The notes under the pieces are model-generated. The model was not told the origin of the DNA and searched no databases. It saw only the letters and a list, made by a program, of their open reading frames with translations. 64,000 nucleotides of DNA from Candidatus Binatia bacterium (GTDB lineage: Bacteria; Desulfobacterota; Binatia; HRBIN30): the NCBI GenBank assembly GCA_023150935.1, contig JAKLJW010000011.1, positions 51,879 to 115,878 of the forward strand, in the 5' to 3' direction. Both the position numbers and the translations under genes were made by a program. Positions 40,056-48,777 of this stretch are shown one piece after another (within the stretch, counting starts at the first letter, position 1; every line of letters begins with the position of its first letter).

Positions 40056-40127
40056 CTCCCTATCCGATTTCTCCGCACCGTGCATACAAACGCGGAAATC
40101 GTAAATCAGCGCTTATTGCCGGCCCGG

Positions 40128-42899
40128 TTAACTGAGTTCCACATCGGCGCGGACGCCGCGGTCGATTTGCACTGGCTGCCAGTGCAGGTTGCGGTACTGA
40201 AGATGGCCGTAACCGCCGGCGAAGTGGAGCCATTTCACCATTCCCGGCTCGACGTTAGAAACGTCCCGCCAGCCGGGGAACTGATAGGGCTCGAAGCCGT
40301 TGTAGATCACCAACTGTCCAGGCTGGACCGTCGGGGTCACGCGGGCCTGCATTTCAATCGACGCAAGATCGTTGAACACGCGCACGGAGTCGCCGTTACC
40401 GATGCCGCGGGCGGCAGCGTCGCGGTCGTTCAAATGCACCACCGGCTCGCCCCGGATCGTACCGAGGATGATCGAACTCGTGCTGTTCATGGAGTTCACG
40501 CTCCAGCGCGGGTGGCCGCTGGTGATCTGCAGCGGGTAATCGCCGCCATGGGGAGGGGGGTTCTTGTGGACGGGCAATTCCTCGCCCGCTTCGAGGAACC
40601 AGTCGTGGTCGATGTAGAACTGGGCACGGCGCGTGAGAGTGGGGAACGGCTGCTTCTTTTCCGTCTGCCAGCGGAACGGAGAGTGCGTCTCGTTCGGGAG
40701 CAAATCGGACGCCTGCGCCAGGGCCATGGGCGAGCGTCCCCAACCCGTGAAACGCACCCAGCCCTTCTCGCGTAGCGTTGCCAGCGTCGTCCCGGGGGGC
40801 AGGGTCCCGAGTACGGCCGAATCGCGGACGACCTCGTCAATTACGGCATCGTCGTCGGCAACCGCGCCGCCAAGGGTCATGTCGTCGTACAGGGTGTCCA
40901 GTCGAACCGTCGAGCCGTCCTCTCTGCGCCATTCGGTGCGGCCACGCGCTTGCGCGCGCTCGGCGAGCTTGCGGGCGAGCATGAGCACGATCTGCCACTC
41001 CGAACGGGCGTCCTCGGGTGGGTCGACGACACGATCCGAGAACGTCAGGTTCATCACGTCCGGAGTCGTGTAGGGGAAGTTCGGCTTCTCGTAGTGCTGC
41101 GCGGCGGGAAGAACAATGTCCGAATACAGGCCTGTGGTCGACATCCTCCAGTCGATCGAGACGACGAGGCGCAGCTTCGGCCAGAGGTGCTCGAGCAGCA
41201 TGCGCTGGCCGCCACGCTGGCGGCGGAGGAGGTTGCCGGCGATCTCGATGAGGACACGCGGCGGTTGGTCGGGCGGTGGCAATGCCTGTCCGTTCCACCA
41301 GCCGCGTGTCATGGCTTCCTCGACATACTCGTCGAAGGTGCGTTTCATCGCGGGGTCGCTCCACGCCGCGTTGTTCCAGAGTTCACGGTAGCCGCAGTGG
41401 TAGTACCAGAAGAACGCCGACGGACTCATGCCGACGGGCAGAGCGCCGCCACTGCTCAGGCGCGCGATGAGGATCTCCTCGGTCAACGTCGGGTCCTCGG
41501 CGAGCAGTGCCTCGACCATCGCTCGCTGGCCTTCCGCCATCGCGGCGGTGACTTCCTGCCCGGGCGCGGACTTCAAGGGTAGGAGAAACGGGCCGTCGAA
41601 CATGCCCACTGCCCAACTGCGGATGCCGGCGCCTTTCTTGCCCCAGTTGCCGGTGAGGGCCAGGACGAGACAGATCGCCCGTTCCATCAGATCGCCGTGG
41701 TACGCCTTGCCGGTGGTCCAACCGAGAAGGACGCGGGTGCGCTTCCGCGCCACCTTGCGGGCAAGCTGGCGGATGATGTCCGGATGAACGCCGCAAACCT
41801 TCGCGGCGTCTTCGGGGGCGTAGGCGTCGAGCCGACGGAGGAGGCGCATGAAGGCCGGTTCCACCTCGACCTCGGCGCCATCGTGCAGCCGGGCGCGGTA
41901 GGCCCCGCGCAGCGCCGGCTCGATCCCACCGAGCGCGAGAGTGCGCGGCGCCTCGGCGATGCGGCGGTCGCGCTCGTCGAACAAATAGAAGATGTCGGCG
42001 GCGCCGCCCTCTTGAACGTCCGACTGGCGCAGGAAGCGCCCGTTGTCCGTGCGCACGAGGAGTCCGAGATCGGTTTGCTCGCGCACGAACGGCTCGTCGG
42101 TGAGGCCCTCTTCGATAATTACCCGGCACATCGACAGAGCGAGGGCGGCGTCCGAGCCGATGACGACGGGGACGAAGGCGTCACCGTGGATCGCCGATGG
42201 GCTGTAGTCGGGGGCGATGGTCACGACTTCGCCGCCGTTGTACCGGGCCTCGACGATGTAGTGGTACCAGGGAATGGCACTGTAGGCGGGGTTGTTCGCC
42301 CAGATCAGCAGGAGCTCGGAGTGGAACCAGTCGTCACTGCTGGGAACGGGATCGAAGCGCCCGAAGGTGGTGTAGAGTCCAGGGTTGAAGTCGTTAATTT
42401 CGGACTGGACGTCGGTCGAGGTGATGCCGAGCCGCATGAAGAGGTTACTGGCGAGGGTGATGGCCTGCGTGCCGCCTTCGGGGGAGCCGAGGCGCACTAT
42501 GGAGCGCGGGCCCGCCTCCTCGGCGGCGTCGAGCATGGCGTCGGCGATTTCGGTCAGGGCTTCGTCCCAGGAGATGCGTTGCCAGCGGCCTTCGCCACGT
42601 TCGCCGGCGCGACGCAGGGGATGAAGGACACGTTCCTTGCCGTAGAGCATCTGACTCCAGGCGGCGCCCTTCTGGCATCCGGCGGGATTCATGTCGGGCA
42701 CGCCGGGTTCGACGGTCTCGAAGTTACCGGCCGGCTCCTCGCGCACGACGCGGCCGTCGCGAACGTAGACACGGTACGGGCAGTTCGCCGGATAGCAGTC
42801 GACGCAGTGGGTGCCCCAGGCGATGCGGTCCCACTTGAATTTGTCGCGGTAGGCGTCGGCCCACGCGGCACGGGTCGGGTTCTGTTCGGCGTCGGTCAT
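40128..42899 (-). CDS. Type II DMSO-reductase-family molybdenum enzyme, catalytic subunit (ethylbenzene/steroid-C25 dehydrogenase-like)
   Basis: The 923-aa protein has an N-terminal FS0-type cluster site HCVDCYPANCPYRVYVRDGR (H31, C35, C40 and C75 in NPAGCQKG) and bis-MGD folds. SEINDFNPGLYTTFGRFDP, near residue 170, holds the Asp expected to bind Mo in type II members. Segments such as NPAGCQKGAAWSQMLYGKER recall EbdA, S25dA and related oxygen-independent hydroxylases; the exact substrate is unknown. GGAGGG lies 6 nt before the ATG, and there is no Tat leader. No FeS beta, heme gamma or chaperone gene is adjacent, so this is an orphan subunit here. Hydrocarbon, sterol or aromatic hydroxylation is inferred. 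Confidence 0.85.
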   Translation of the reverse strand: MTDAEQNPTRAAWADAYRDKFKWDRIAWGTHCVDCYPANCPYRVYVRDGRVVREEPAGNFETVEPGVPDMNPAGCQKGAAWSQMLYGKERVLHPLRRAGERGEGRWQRISWDEALTEIADAMLDAAEEAGPRSIVRLGSPEGGTQAITLASNLFMRLGITSTDVQSEINDFNPGLYTTFGRFDPVPSSDDWFHSELLLIWANNPAYSAIPWYHYIVEARYNGGEVVTIAPDYSPSAIHGDAFVPVVIGSDAALALSMCRVIIEEGLTDEPFVREQTDLGLLVRTDNGRFLRQSDVQEGGAADIFYLFDERDRRIAEAPRTLALGGIEPALRGAYRARLHDGAEVEVEPAFMRLLRRLDAYAPEDAAKVCGVHPDIIRQLARKVARKRTRVLLGWTTGKAYHGDLMERAICLVLALTGNWGKKGAGIRSWAVGMFDGPFLLPLKSAPGQEVTAAMAEGQRAMVEALLAEDPTLTEEILIARLSSGGALPVGMSPSAFFWYYHCGYRELWNNAAWSDPAMKRTFDEYVEEAMTRGWWNGQALPPPDQPPRVLIEIAGNLLRRQRGGQRMLLEHLWPKLRLVVSIDWRMSTTGLYSDIVLPAAQHYEKPNFPYTTPDVMNLTFSDRVVDPPEDARSEWQIVLMLARKLAERAQARGRTEWRREDGSTVRLDTLYDDMTLGGAVADDDAVIDEVVRDSAVLGTLPPGTTLATLREKGWVRFTGWGRSPMALAQASDLLPNETHSPFRWQTEKKQPFPTLTRRAQFYIDHDWFLEAGEELPVHKNPPPHGGDYPLQITSGHPRWSVNSMNSTSSIILGTIRGEPVVHLNDRDAAARGIGNGDSVRVFNDLASIEMQARVTPTVQPGQLVIYNGFEPYQFPGWRDVSNVEPGMVKWLHFAGGYGHLQYRNLHWQPVQIDRGVRADVELS

Positions 42900-43092
42900 G
42901 GATGACCCTCCGGCGTCTGGGATGAGGATGTAGAACTACGGACGGCTGCGAGGGTCAAGTGGGCCCGGGGCGAGAAACGGTGCGCACGCCGGTCGTGGAC
43001 CGGGGACGGTCCAGGGCCGGCGTGCGCGCGCGCGACCTGCGCGGGGGGCCTTACGGGTCGCGCGAGACACCCGCCGTGTGCGGGGGTTGGTC

Positions 43093-43677
43093 TCAGTAGA
43101 TGATCAGCGGTGACACTGGGGACGGCGGCGGCGTGAAGGGTATCAACGGGCGCGTGTACGCCCCCTCTAAGGGGCAGACTGTCACCGCCATCGGATACGT
43201 GAACGCAGGCGGCGGCAGCGTCGTCGGGTCGGGCATGTAGCAGAAGTTCATGAACGCGCCGATGACGGTTACGCCCGGTACGCACAGGGCGGGGAACTCC
43301 ATGCAAATGTTGATATACCGGTAGGCATACCCGGGCCCGGGACCCGGCCGGGTGACGAAGTCGACCCATGTGGGCGTACCGCTGAAATTGAAGAGCGCGG
43401 TGCTTACGCACACGATTTCGTCGCCGGTGCACGGAAGTCCGTCGGTCGGGGGGATAACGTCGCTCTTGATCTTATACCGGAGTTTTTTCGCCGATCCCGA
43501 AGCATTCGAGGACAAGATGAATTTGCCCTTCACAAAAGTCCCCCCGTCGTAATACGACGGGACTTGTGTCCAACTGATGGCTTGCGCCGCCGCGGGCAAG
43601 ACGAGCAGCGCCGCCACCGTTCCCAGCAGAACCCTTCGAAGCGCGGACACCCGACGGTTGCGAAGAATGGCTAACAT
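43093..43677 (-). CDS. Secreted protein of unknown function, paralogue A
   Basis: The 194-aa product has a signal peptide (VLLGTVAALLVLPAAAQA). The mature part starts ISWTQVPSYYDGGTFVKGKF and has paired Cys in DGLPCTGDEIVCVS, NICMEFPALCVPGV and FCYMPD. It ends LIIY. It is a close paralogue of the gene at 43925. An AAAGGAG lies 7 nt before the ATG. A TTGACA at 43741-43746 (minus strand) is at the same place as in the paralogue. No domain recognised. Confidence 0.75.
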   Translation of the reverse strand: MLAILRNRRVSALRRVLLGTVAALLVLPAAAQAISWTQVPSYYDGGTFVKGKFILSSNASGSAKKLRYKIKSDVIPPTDGLPCTGDEIVCVSTALFNFSGTPTWVDFVTRPGPGPGYAYRYINICMEFPALCVPGVTVIGAFMNFCYMPDPTTLPPPAFTYPMAVTVCPLEGAYTRPLIPFTPPPSPVSPLIIY

Positions 43678-43779
43678 CGACGTTCTCCTTTCGCCGTGCC
43701 TATGTGGGATGATCGCGCCCTACCACTCCCTCGGCTCTATTGTCAAGTAGCATGCGGCATCGCATGCGCGCCGCCCCAC

Positions 43780-43860
43780 AGTTGCGCGCGCGCTCCGCAA
43801 GCGGCGTATCGCCGGGCCAGGCTGGGCGACCTTCGTCGTAATCATCGCCAGCACGCTGTG
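43780..43860 (-). pseudogene. Possible relic of an AbrB-type gene
   Basis: On the minus strand, CCCGGCGATACGCCGCTTGC matches CCCGGCGATACGCCGCTGGC in the intact AbrB-type gene at 44747-44992, and an ATGATTACG lies shortly before it. Most of the DNA-binding half is missing. The position, upstream of a paralogue of the same secreted gene, supports duplication and decay. The evidence is short, so this is uncertain. Confidence 0.3.
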
Positions 43861-43924
43861 GCCGTGCCCGTGCCCGGTGAGTGCCGGCCCCGCGGCCTCC
43901 GACACCCACCGGCCGGCGGGAATC

Positions 43925-44500
43925 CTAGTAAATGATCAGCAGCGTCGACGGGATCAATGGCAAGGTCAGCAGGGGCCGGTCGTACGCTCCTTCGCAGGTG
44001 GAGGTCGTCATCGGGTACGTGAACGCCGGTGGCGGAAGGTTCAAGGGATCGGGGGCGTAACACAAGGTCGTCACCCCGCCGATGACTGTGACACCCGGCG
44101 CGCACAGGGCGGGCATCTCCACGCAGAGGTCGACAACCCTCCACATCCACGGTGCGGAGCCGCTGTCGGGACGAGTGATAATGTCGATCCACCTGGGCGT
44201 ACCGCTGAAGTTGAAGAGCGCCGAAGTCTCGCAGACGACTTCGTCGAGCGTGCATGGAAGCCCGTCCGACAATGGGATGACGTCACTCTTGACCTTATAC
44301 TTGAGCTTCTTCACGGAGCCTGACGTGTTCGACATCAACTTGAACTTGCCCCACACGTAGGTGCCTCCGTCGTAGTACGAGGCGACCTGGTTCCAGGTGG
44401 TGGCACCGGCGACAGTTGGCAAGAAGAGCAGCGCTGCCCCCGTTCCCAGCAAAATCGTCCGAAGCACCTGCATCCGACAGTTGCAAAAAATAGCGGACAT
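43925..44500 (-). CDS. Secreted protein of unknown function, paralogue B
   Basis: The 191-aa product starts MSAIFCNCRMQVLRTILLGT and has a signal peptide ending near TVAGA. The mature part TTWNQVASYYDGGTYVWGKF closely matches paralogue A, as do KIKSDVIP/KVKSDVIP, FNFSGTP and the LIIY end. GGGAGAA lies 6 nt before the ATG. The paralogues share about 50 bp of upstream DNA, so the duplication included the promoter. Confidence 0.75.
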   Translation of the reverse strand: MSAIFCNCRMQVLRTILLGTGAALLFLPTVAGATTWNQVASYYDGGTYVWGKFKLMSNTSGSVKKLKYKVKSDVIPLSDGLPCTLDEVVCETSALFNFSGTPRWIDIITRPDSGSAPWMWRVVDLCVEMPALCAPGVTVIGGVTTLCYAPDPLNLPPPAFTYPMTTSTCEGAYDRPLLTLPLIPSTLLIIY

Positions 44501-44580
44501 CGAAGTTCTCCCTTCGCCGTGCCTATCTGGGATGATCGCGCCGTACCACCTTCGCGAGCGACGTGTCAAGTAATTCGTGA
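44501..44580 (-). promoter_or_regulatory. Conserved upstream region shared by the two paralogues
   Basis: The 44501-44547 region and 43678-43725 share CTTCGCCGTGCCTAT, GGGATGATCGCGCC and TACCAC. On the minus strand each has TTGACA, 17 bp, then GTASGG. The -35 box is perfect, but the -10 is poor, so an activator or another sigma factor may be involved. Confidence 0.4.
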
Positions 44581-44746
44581 ACAGTAATTCGTGAAATGAT
44601 GTAGCACGCAATATCACGCCCGTGATGCGCTGCTGGGTGCCGCATGTTGCCAGGACCGTGGGCGCGCACGTTCCACCTGCCACCGTGGTCGACGCGCGCT
44701 CTCCGCGCCCGTTGAGCGGGCTCGTGCGGTTACGGCGGGTGGGTCA

Positions 44747-44992
44747 TCACGTCAGAAGGGGACCCAGTTGTTCCGCAACGCGTTTGCGGTCGCGGGAGGA
44801 GAGCCGGCCGGCAATTCTGGTAACGAGTCGGTTATCGAGCGTGAACAGCTTGAGTCGTACCGTGCTCGCGGTCGGCAGTCCCGCCTCGGCGTGGTCCGCC
44901 AGCGGCGTATCGCCGGGACCGGCTCCGATCGCCTTGCGGACCGCCTTCGGCAACGTAATCTGTCCCTTCGGAGATATTCGGCTCCGAATCAT
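44747..44992 (-). CDS. AbrB/SpoVT-type DNA-binding protein
   Basis: The 81-aa protein starts MIRSRISPKGQITLPKAVRK AIGAG with the swapped-hairpin AbrB fold, followed by PGDTPLADHA. The rest is basic and helical. Proteins like this act as transition-state regulators or as antitoxins, but no toxin gene lies next to it. The gene upstream of paralogue B suggests it could regulate the secreted gene, by inference. Confidence 0.75.
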   Translation of the reverse strand: MIRSRISPKGQITLPKAVRKAIGAGPGDTPLADHAEAGLPTASTVRLKLFTLDNRLVTRIAGRLSSRDRKRVAEQLGPLLT

Positions 44993-45181
44993 TGACGCTT
45001 CTTGACTTCTTTACGCCCCGGCAAAACAAGATGTTGGGCTTGAGTCCCGAAGGGATGACGTCGCGCGGAATCCCGACAAAGCCCGCCATGGCGAAGTGGG
45101 CGTCGAGGGCGAAGGCACGATGGATCGGCAGCGCCCGCACGAACGGGCTGGTTGTTCGCTTTGGGTTGCGGGCGCCGGCCC

Positions 45182-45805
45182 TCAATCCACCCCGCCACCG
45201 GCACGCGCAAGCAACCCGAGGCCGACGATTTCGTTGAGGCTGTGCAGGGCCACAGCCAGCGGCAAATCACCTTCGCCCTCCAACTCGGCGCGTACGACCG
45301 CCCAGCCGATCTCGAACAGCACCGCCGCTGCCGTGTCGGCATCGATCGTGGTTCGCACACTGCCCTCGCGCTGTCCGGCGCGCAGCGCTTCGGCAAGCAG
45401 GGCCCGCATGCGCGTGCGCTGGAGCGCCGCGGCGCGGCGCGAGACCTCGCCCTCCACGAGTTCGTCGCCGCCGAACAACGATGCGTGCAGCAGTTCGTCG
45501 TTGCCGTAGTGCTCGGCCGTGACCTCGACGAGACGGCGCAGGCGTTGCGGCGCGTCGCCGGCGCCGCGCACCGCCGCGGTCGCCTTCTCTACGAAAGCTT
45601 CCAGCGACGCCTCGACCACGGCAAGGTAGATCGCCTGCTTCGATGGGAAGTGGAGGTAGAGACTGCCCTTGCCGGTGCCCGCGTCGAGGGTGATGTCCTC
45701 GACCGTGGTGCGCTTGAACCCGAAGCGCCGGAAACGGGCCTCGGCGGCTTTCAGCAACCGCGCCCGCGCATCTAATGATGGGGTCTCTGACTGGACCTCG
45801 GCCAT
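45182..45805 (-). CDS. TetR-family repressor
   Basis: The 207-aa protein has an N-terminal TetR helix-turn-helix: ARLLKAAEARFRRFGFKRTT, VEDITLDAGTGKGSLYLHFP. The C-terminal ligand domain (about 70-207) shows no specific family. It is divergent from the acyl-CoA operon at 45945. A palindrome overlapping a promoter sits between them, so it most likely represses the operon and perhaps itself, relieved by an acyl-CoA or related ligand. Confidence 0.9.
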   Translation of the reverse strand: MAEVQSETPSLDARARLLKAAEARFRRFGFKRTTVEDITLDAGTGKGSLYLHFPSKQAIYLAVVEASLEAFVEKATAAVRGAGDAPQRLRRLVEVTAEHYGNDELLHASLFGGDELVEGEVSRRAAALQRTRMRALLAEALRAGQREGSVRTTIDADTAAAVLFEIGWAVVRAELEGEGDLPLAVALHSLNEIVGLGLLARAGGGVD

Positions 45806-45842
45806 GGCCGCAGCATATCCCTGAAATTCTTACAAGTCGACC

Positions 45843-45869
45843 ATTGACCAATCTAGCATTCTGGTCAAT
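45843..45869. promoter_or_regulatory. Inverted repeat, likely TetR operator
   Basis: ATTGACCA, 11 bp, TGGTCAAT is a perfect 8-bp inverted repeat, centred between the divergent tetR and amidohydrolase genes. It overlaps the promoter boxes of the operon. Confidence 0.7.
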
Positions 45870-45872
45870 TAT
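45844..45872 (+). promoter_or_regulatory. Sigma-70-type promoter of the acyl-CoA operon
   Basis: TTGACC at 45844-45849 and AATTAT at 45867-45872 are separated by 17 bp, close to consensus and in an AT-rich patch. The start codon of the first gene is 73 bp downstream. Both boxes fall in the operator arms. Confidence 0.6.
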
Positions 45873-45944
45873 CGGGTGGGTCGTGGCCGGCCAATCGTCC
45901 CGGAAGGTCGGCGGCAACCCGAAGCTGAACCCAACGGAGGTCTC

Positions 45945-46817
45945 ATGGCAGGGAGCACGCGCATTGGAGCCGTCGACGCCTGGGCGTCGATCATGGCCCC
46001 CGAGACGGCAGCACGGTGGCCCGACTCGTTCTGGCACATCTTCCGGAAGTACGGCGTCGAGCAGCGTTTCCGCCGCGGGTTCAGCGTCGACGAGGTGCTC
46101 CGCGAAATGGACGAAGCCGATGTCGACCTCGCGGTGATTTCGTCGTTCAAGTTCCTCGACACCTGGATTGTCTCCAACGACGAAAACGCACGCTACGTGG
46201 CGCAGGCTCCGGATCGCTTCTTCGGCTGCTTCACCGTCGACATTCGCGATCCCATGCCCGCGATGCGCGAGTTTCGCCGCTGCGTCGAGGAACTCGGAAT
46301 GCGCGCCTTCCGCCTGGAACCCTACCAGTATGGCGACGGGCGCACGACGGCGCCGCCCCCCACCCATCGCATGTACTGGCCCTTTTACGTCGCCTGTTGC
46401 GAGTACGACATACCGGTCGCCATCCAGGTCGGTCACACCGGTCCCCTCCTACCCTCCGAGTGCGGCCGCCCGATCTATCTCGACGAGGTCGCGCTCACCT
46501 TTCCCGAATTGCGGATTCTCGGCACGCACGTAGGGAATCCGTGGGAGGAGGAGATGATGATCCTCGCCTGGAAGCACCCGAACGTCTACGTAGAAACCTC
46601 CGCGCGGCCCGCCCGGCACTGGCCGCAGCGCCTGCGCGAATTCGCCGGCGGCTACGGTCAGGACAAGGTCGTCTGGGCCACCGACTATCCGCTGCTGCCT
46701 TTCAAACGCACGGTGGACGACGTGCACGCCTGCGGCTTCTCGCCGGCGGCAACCCGCAAGATCCTGCGCGACAACGCGTTGCGCGTGTTCAAGATCGCGC
46801 CACGCAGCGAGGCCTGA
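45945..46817 (+). CDS. Amidohydrolase-2-type TIM-barrel protein
   Basis: The 290-aa protein starts MAGSTRIGAVDAWASIMAPE. It ends with the family signature VVWATDYPLLPFKRTVDDVH, then FSPAATRKILRDNALRVF. The middle has QVGHTGPLLPSECGRP and LGTHVGNPWEEEMM with likely metal His. The N-terminal HxH typical of metal-dependent ACMSD-like decarboxylases is replaced by DAWAS, so metal binding may be altered. GGAGG lies about 4 nt before the ATG. It is the first gene of the operon with acyl-CoA dehydrogenases and hydratase; such proteins recur in degradation of cyclic or aromatic acids. Confidence 0.85.
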   Translation: MAGSTRIGAVDAWASIMAPETAARWPDSFWHIFRKYGVEQRFRRGFSVDEVLREMDEADVDLAVISSFKFLDTWIVSNDENARYVAQAPDRFFGCFTVDIRDPMPAMREFRRCVEELGMRAFRLEPYQYGDGRTTAPPPTHRMYWPFYVACCEYDIPVAIQVGHTGPLLPSECGRPIYLDEVALTFPELRILGTHVGNPWEEEMMILAWKHPNVYVETSARPARHWPQRLREFAGGYGQDKVVWATDYPLLPFKRTVDDVHACGFSPAATRKILRDNALRVFKIAPRSEA

Positions 46818-46818
46818 T

Positions 46819-47967
46819 ATGGACATCTTCCTCAGCCCGGAACAGCGCGCCCTCAAGGCCGAGGTGCGCGAGTACCTCGACGGTGCCTACCCGCCCGAGC
46901 GCGTGCTGCAGATCGAGCGCGACCGGGAATTCCCCGAGGAGTTCTGGCACGAGTGCGGCCGGCGTGGCTGGACCGGTCTTCCCGTTCCCATCGAGTACGG
47001 TGGCCGTGGCGGCGGCGTGCTCGACCTCTGCGTGTTCGTCGAGGAAGTCGCCAGGACCTGCATTTCGCTCTCGACCCTGTACATCGCGGGCACGATCTTC
47101 GGCAGCCACGCCCTGCACATCTGCGGGACGCCGGAGCAGCGCAAGCGACTGCTGCCGCGCATCGCCCGCGGCGAGACCCGTTTCGCGCTGGCGATGTCCG
47201 AACCGGCCGCCGGCTCCGACTTTGCCGGTATGCTCGCCACGGCGCAACGTGACGGCGACGCCTGGCGCATCGATGGTCTGAAGGGGCCGATCTCCGGCGC
47301 CGAACGCGCGGACGTGCTGATCACCGCGGCCCGCACGTCGAGCGGCGGCGCCTCTCGCCAGCACGGCATCACGCTCTTCCTGGTCGAGCGCGACACGCCG
47401 GGCGTTACCTTTCAACGCCGCCACTTTGCCGCGATGAAAGCGCTCTGGGTGGCGAACGTCGCCTTCGACGGCGTTCGCGTCGAGGACAGCACTCGGCTCG
47501 GCCCGCTCGACGAGGGCTGGCTCAATCTCGCACGGCTCATGGACATCGAACGTACGGCGGCGTCGGCACAGATGGTCGGTGTGGCGCAGGCCGCCCTCGA
47601 CGATGCGGTTGCCTATGCACAGCAGCGCCGGCAGTACGGCAAGCCGATCGGCGGCTTCCAGGGCATCGCCCATCCGCTCGCCGACGCTCTCACCGACATC
47701 AACGCGTCACGCATGCTGATCTGGTCGGCCGCCCGCAAGCGCGACCTCGAAGGCCCGTGTCCGCTGGAGGCGTCGATGGCCAAGCTGTTCGCCACCAACA
47801 TGGCGGCGCGGGTGGCCACGGCGGCCATGCAGACCGCGGGTGCGGTCGGCTACGAGGCCGAGTCGCACTTCGTGCGCCGCCTGCTCGAAGCGCGGGGCGG
47901 CGAGCTGGGGGGCGGCACCAGCCAGATCCAGCGCAACATCATCGCCCGGCGTCTCGGACTGGGATGA
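46819..47967 (+). CDS. Acyl-CoA dehydrogenase
   Basis: The 382-aa flavoprotein-fold enzyme starts MDIFLSPEQRALKAEVREYL and has RFALAMSEPAAGSDFAGMLA (FAD loop), then a core GWLNLARLMDIERTAASAQM, and QYGKPIGGFQGIAHPLADAL. The C-terminal segment is GGGTSQIQRNIIARRLGLG, so the Glu of the classical EGTS motif is Gly here, as in many dehydrogenases of large or branched substrates. It starts one base after the amidohydrolase stop. Confidence 0.92.
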   Translation: MDIFLSPEQRALKAEVREYLDGAYPPERVLQIERDREFPEEFWHECGRRGWTGLPVPIEYGGRGGGVLDLCVFVEEVARTCISLSTLYIAGTIFGSHALHICGTPEQRKRLLPRIARGETRFALAMSEPAAGSDFAGMLATAQRDGDAWRIDGLKGPISGAERADVLITAARTSSGGASRQHGITLFLVERDTPGVTFQRRHFAAMKALWVANVAFDGVRVEDSTRLGPLDEGWLNLARLMDIERTAASAQMVGVAQAALDDAVAYAQQRRQYGKPIGGFQGIAHPLADALTDINASRMLIWSAARKRDLEGPCPLEASMAKLFATNMAARVATAAMQTAGAVGYEAESHFVRRLLEARGGELGGGTSQIQRNIIARRLGLG

Positions 47968-48000
47968 GGCGTCCGTAATCAGCAGAGGAGACGTACCACC

Positions 48001-48777
48001 ATGACCGAAGCGGTGCTGCTCGAAGTCAACGACCGGGTCGCCACGATCACGCTCAACCGACCGGAACGGCTCAACACTCTGGCCATCGACACGATCGATC
48101 GGCTCGTCACCCGCCTCGACGAGGCAGCTCGCTCGCCCGCCCGCGTCGTGGTTCTGGCGGGGGCCGGGCGCGTCTTCTGTGCCGGTGCGGATCAGGCAGA
48201 GATGGTGTCGCGCGCGGCGACCGACTGGGAGCCGATCGTCCGCCGCTATCTGGACCCCATCCGCGCAATCGTCGCCATGGAGAAGCCGGTCATCGCCGCG
48301 TTGCACGGCGACGCCGTTGGCGGCGGCTTCGGACTGGCGATGGCCTGCGACCTGCGCCTTGCCGCCGAGCGCACGCGGATGGGCGCTCCGTTCACGCGTA
48401 TCGGCCTCGCCGGCTGCGATATGGCGACGGGCTGGTTCCTGCCGCGACTGATCGGCCTCGGCGCCGCCGCCGAACTGATGTTCACCGGACGTCTCGTCAC
48501 CGCCGCGGAAGCCCGCTCCCTCGGGCTCGTCCATCGTGTGGTGCCGGACGTGGAGTTCCACGACGAGGTAACCCGGTGGGCGCAGCAGCTCGCCGTCGGC
48601 CCACCGATCGCGCACCGGTGGACCAAGCGGGCGCTTCACCGGTCGCTGAGTGCGAGCATGGACGAGGAGTTCGAGTTCGAGATCTTTGCCCAAGTGCACT
48701 GCATTCTGAGCGAGGACCATGCCGAGGGTGTGCGCGCTTTTCGGGAGAAACGCGCTCCGGAGTTCCGCGGTGTTTGA
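48001..48777 (+). CDS. Enoyl-CoA hydratase/isomerase family protein
   Basis: The 258-aa crotonase-fold protein has VVLAGAGRVFCAGADQAEMV (oxyanion and CoA contact) and GDAVGGGFGLAMACDLRLAA. The position of the first hydratase Glu is occupied by another residue (APFTRIGLAGCDMATG), so it may be an isomerase or a variant hydratase. GAGGAG lies 11 nt before the ATG. Confidence 0.9.
   Translation: MTEAVLLEVNDRVATITLNRPERLNTLAIDTIDRLVTRLDEAARSPARVVVLAGAGRVFCAGADQAEMVSRAATDWEPIVRRYLDPIRAIVAMEKPVIAALHGDAVGGGFGLAMACDLRLAAERTRMGAPFTRIGLAGCDMATGWFLPRLIGLGAAAELMFTGRLVTAAEARSLGLVHRVVPDVEFHDEVTRWAQQLAVGPPIAHRWTKRALHRSLSASMDEEFEFEIFAQVHCILSEDHAEGVRAFREKRAPEFRGV

Noticed and set aside
44832..45185. 117-codon minus-strand frame between AbrB and TetR
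   Set aside because: It overlaps the AbrB gene in another frame and has no family or start-site support.
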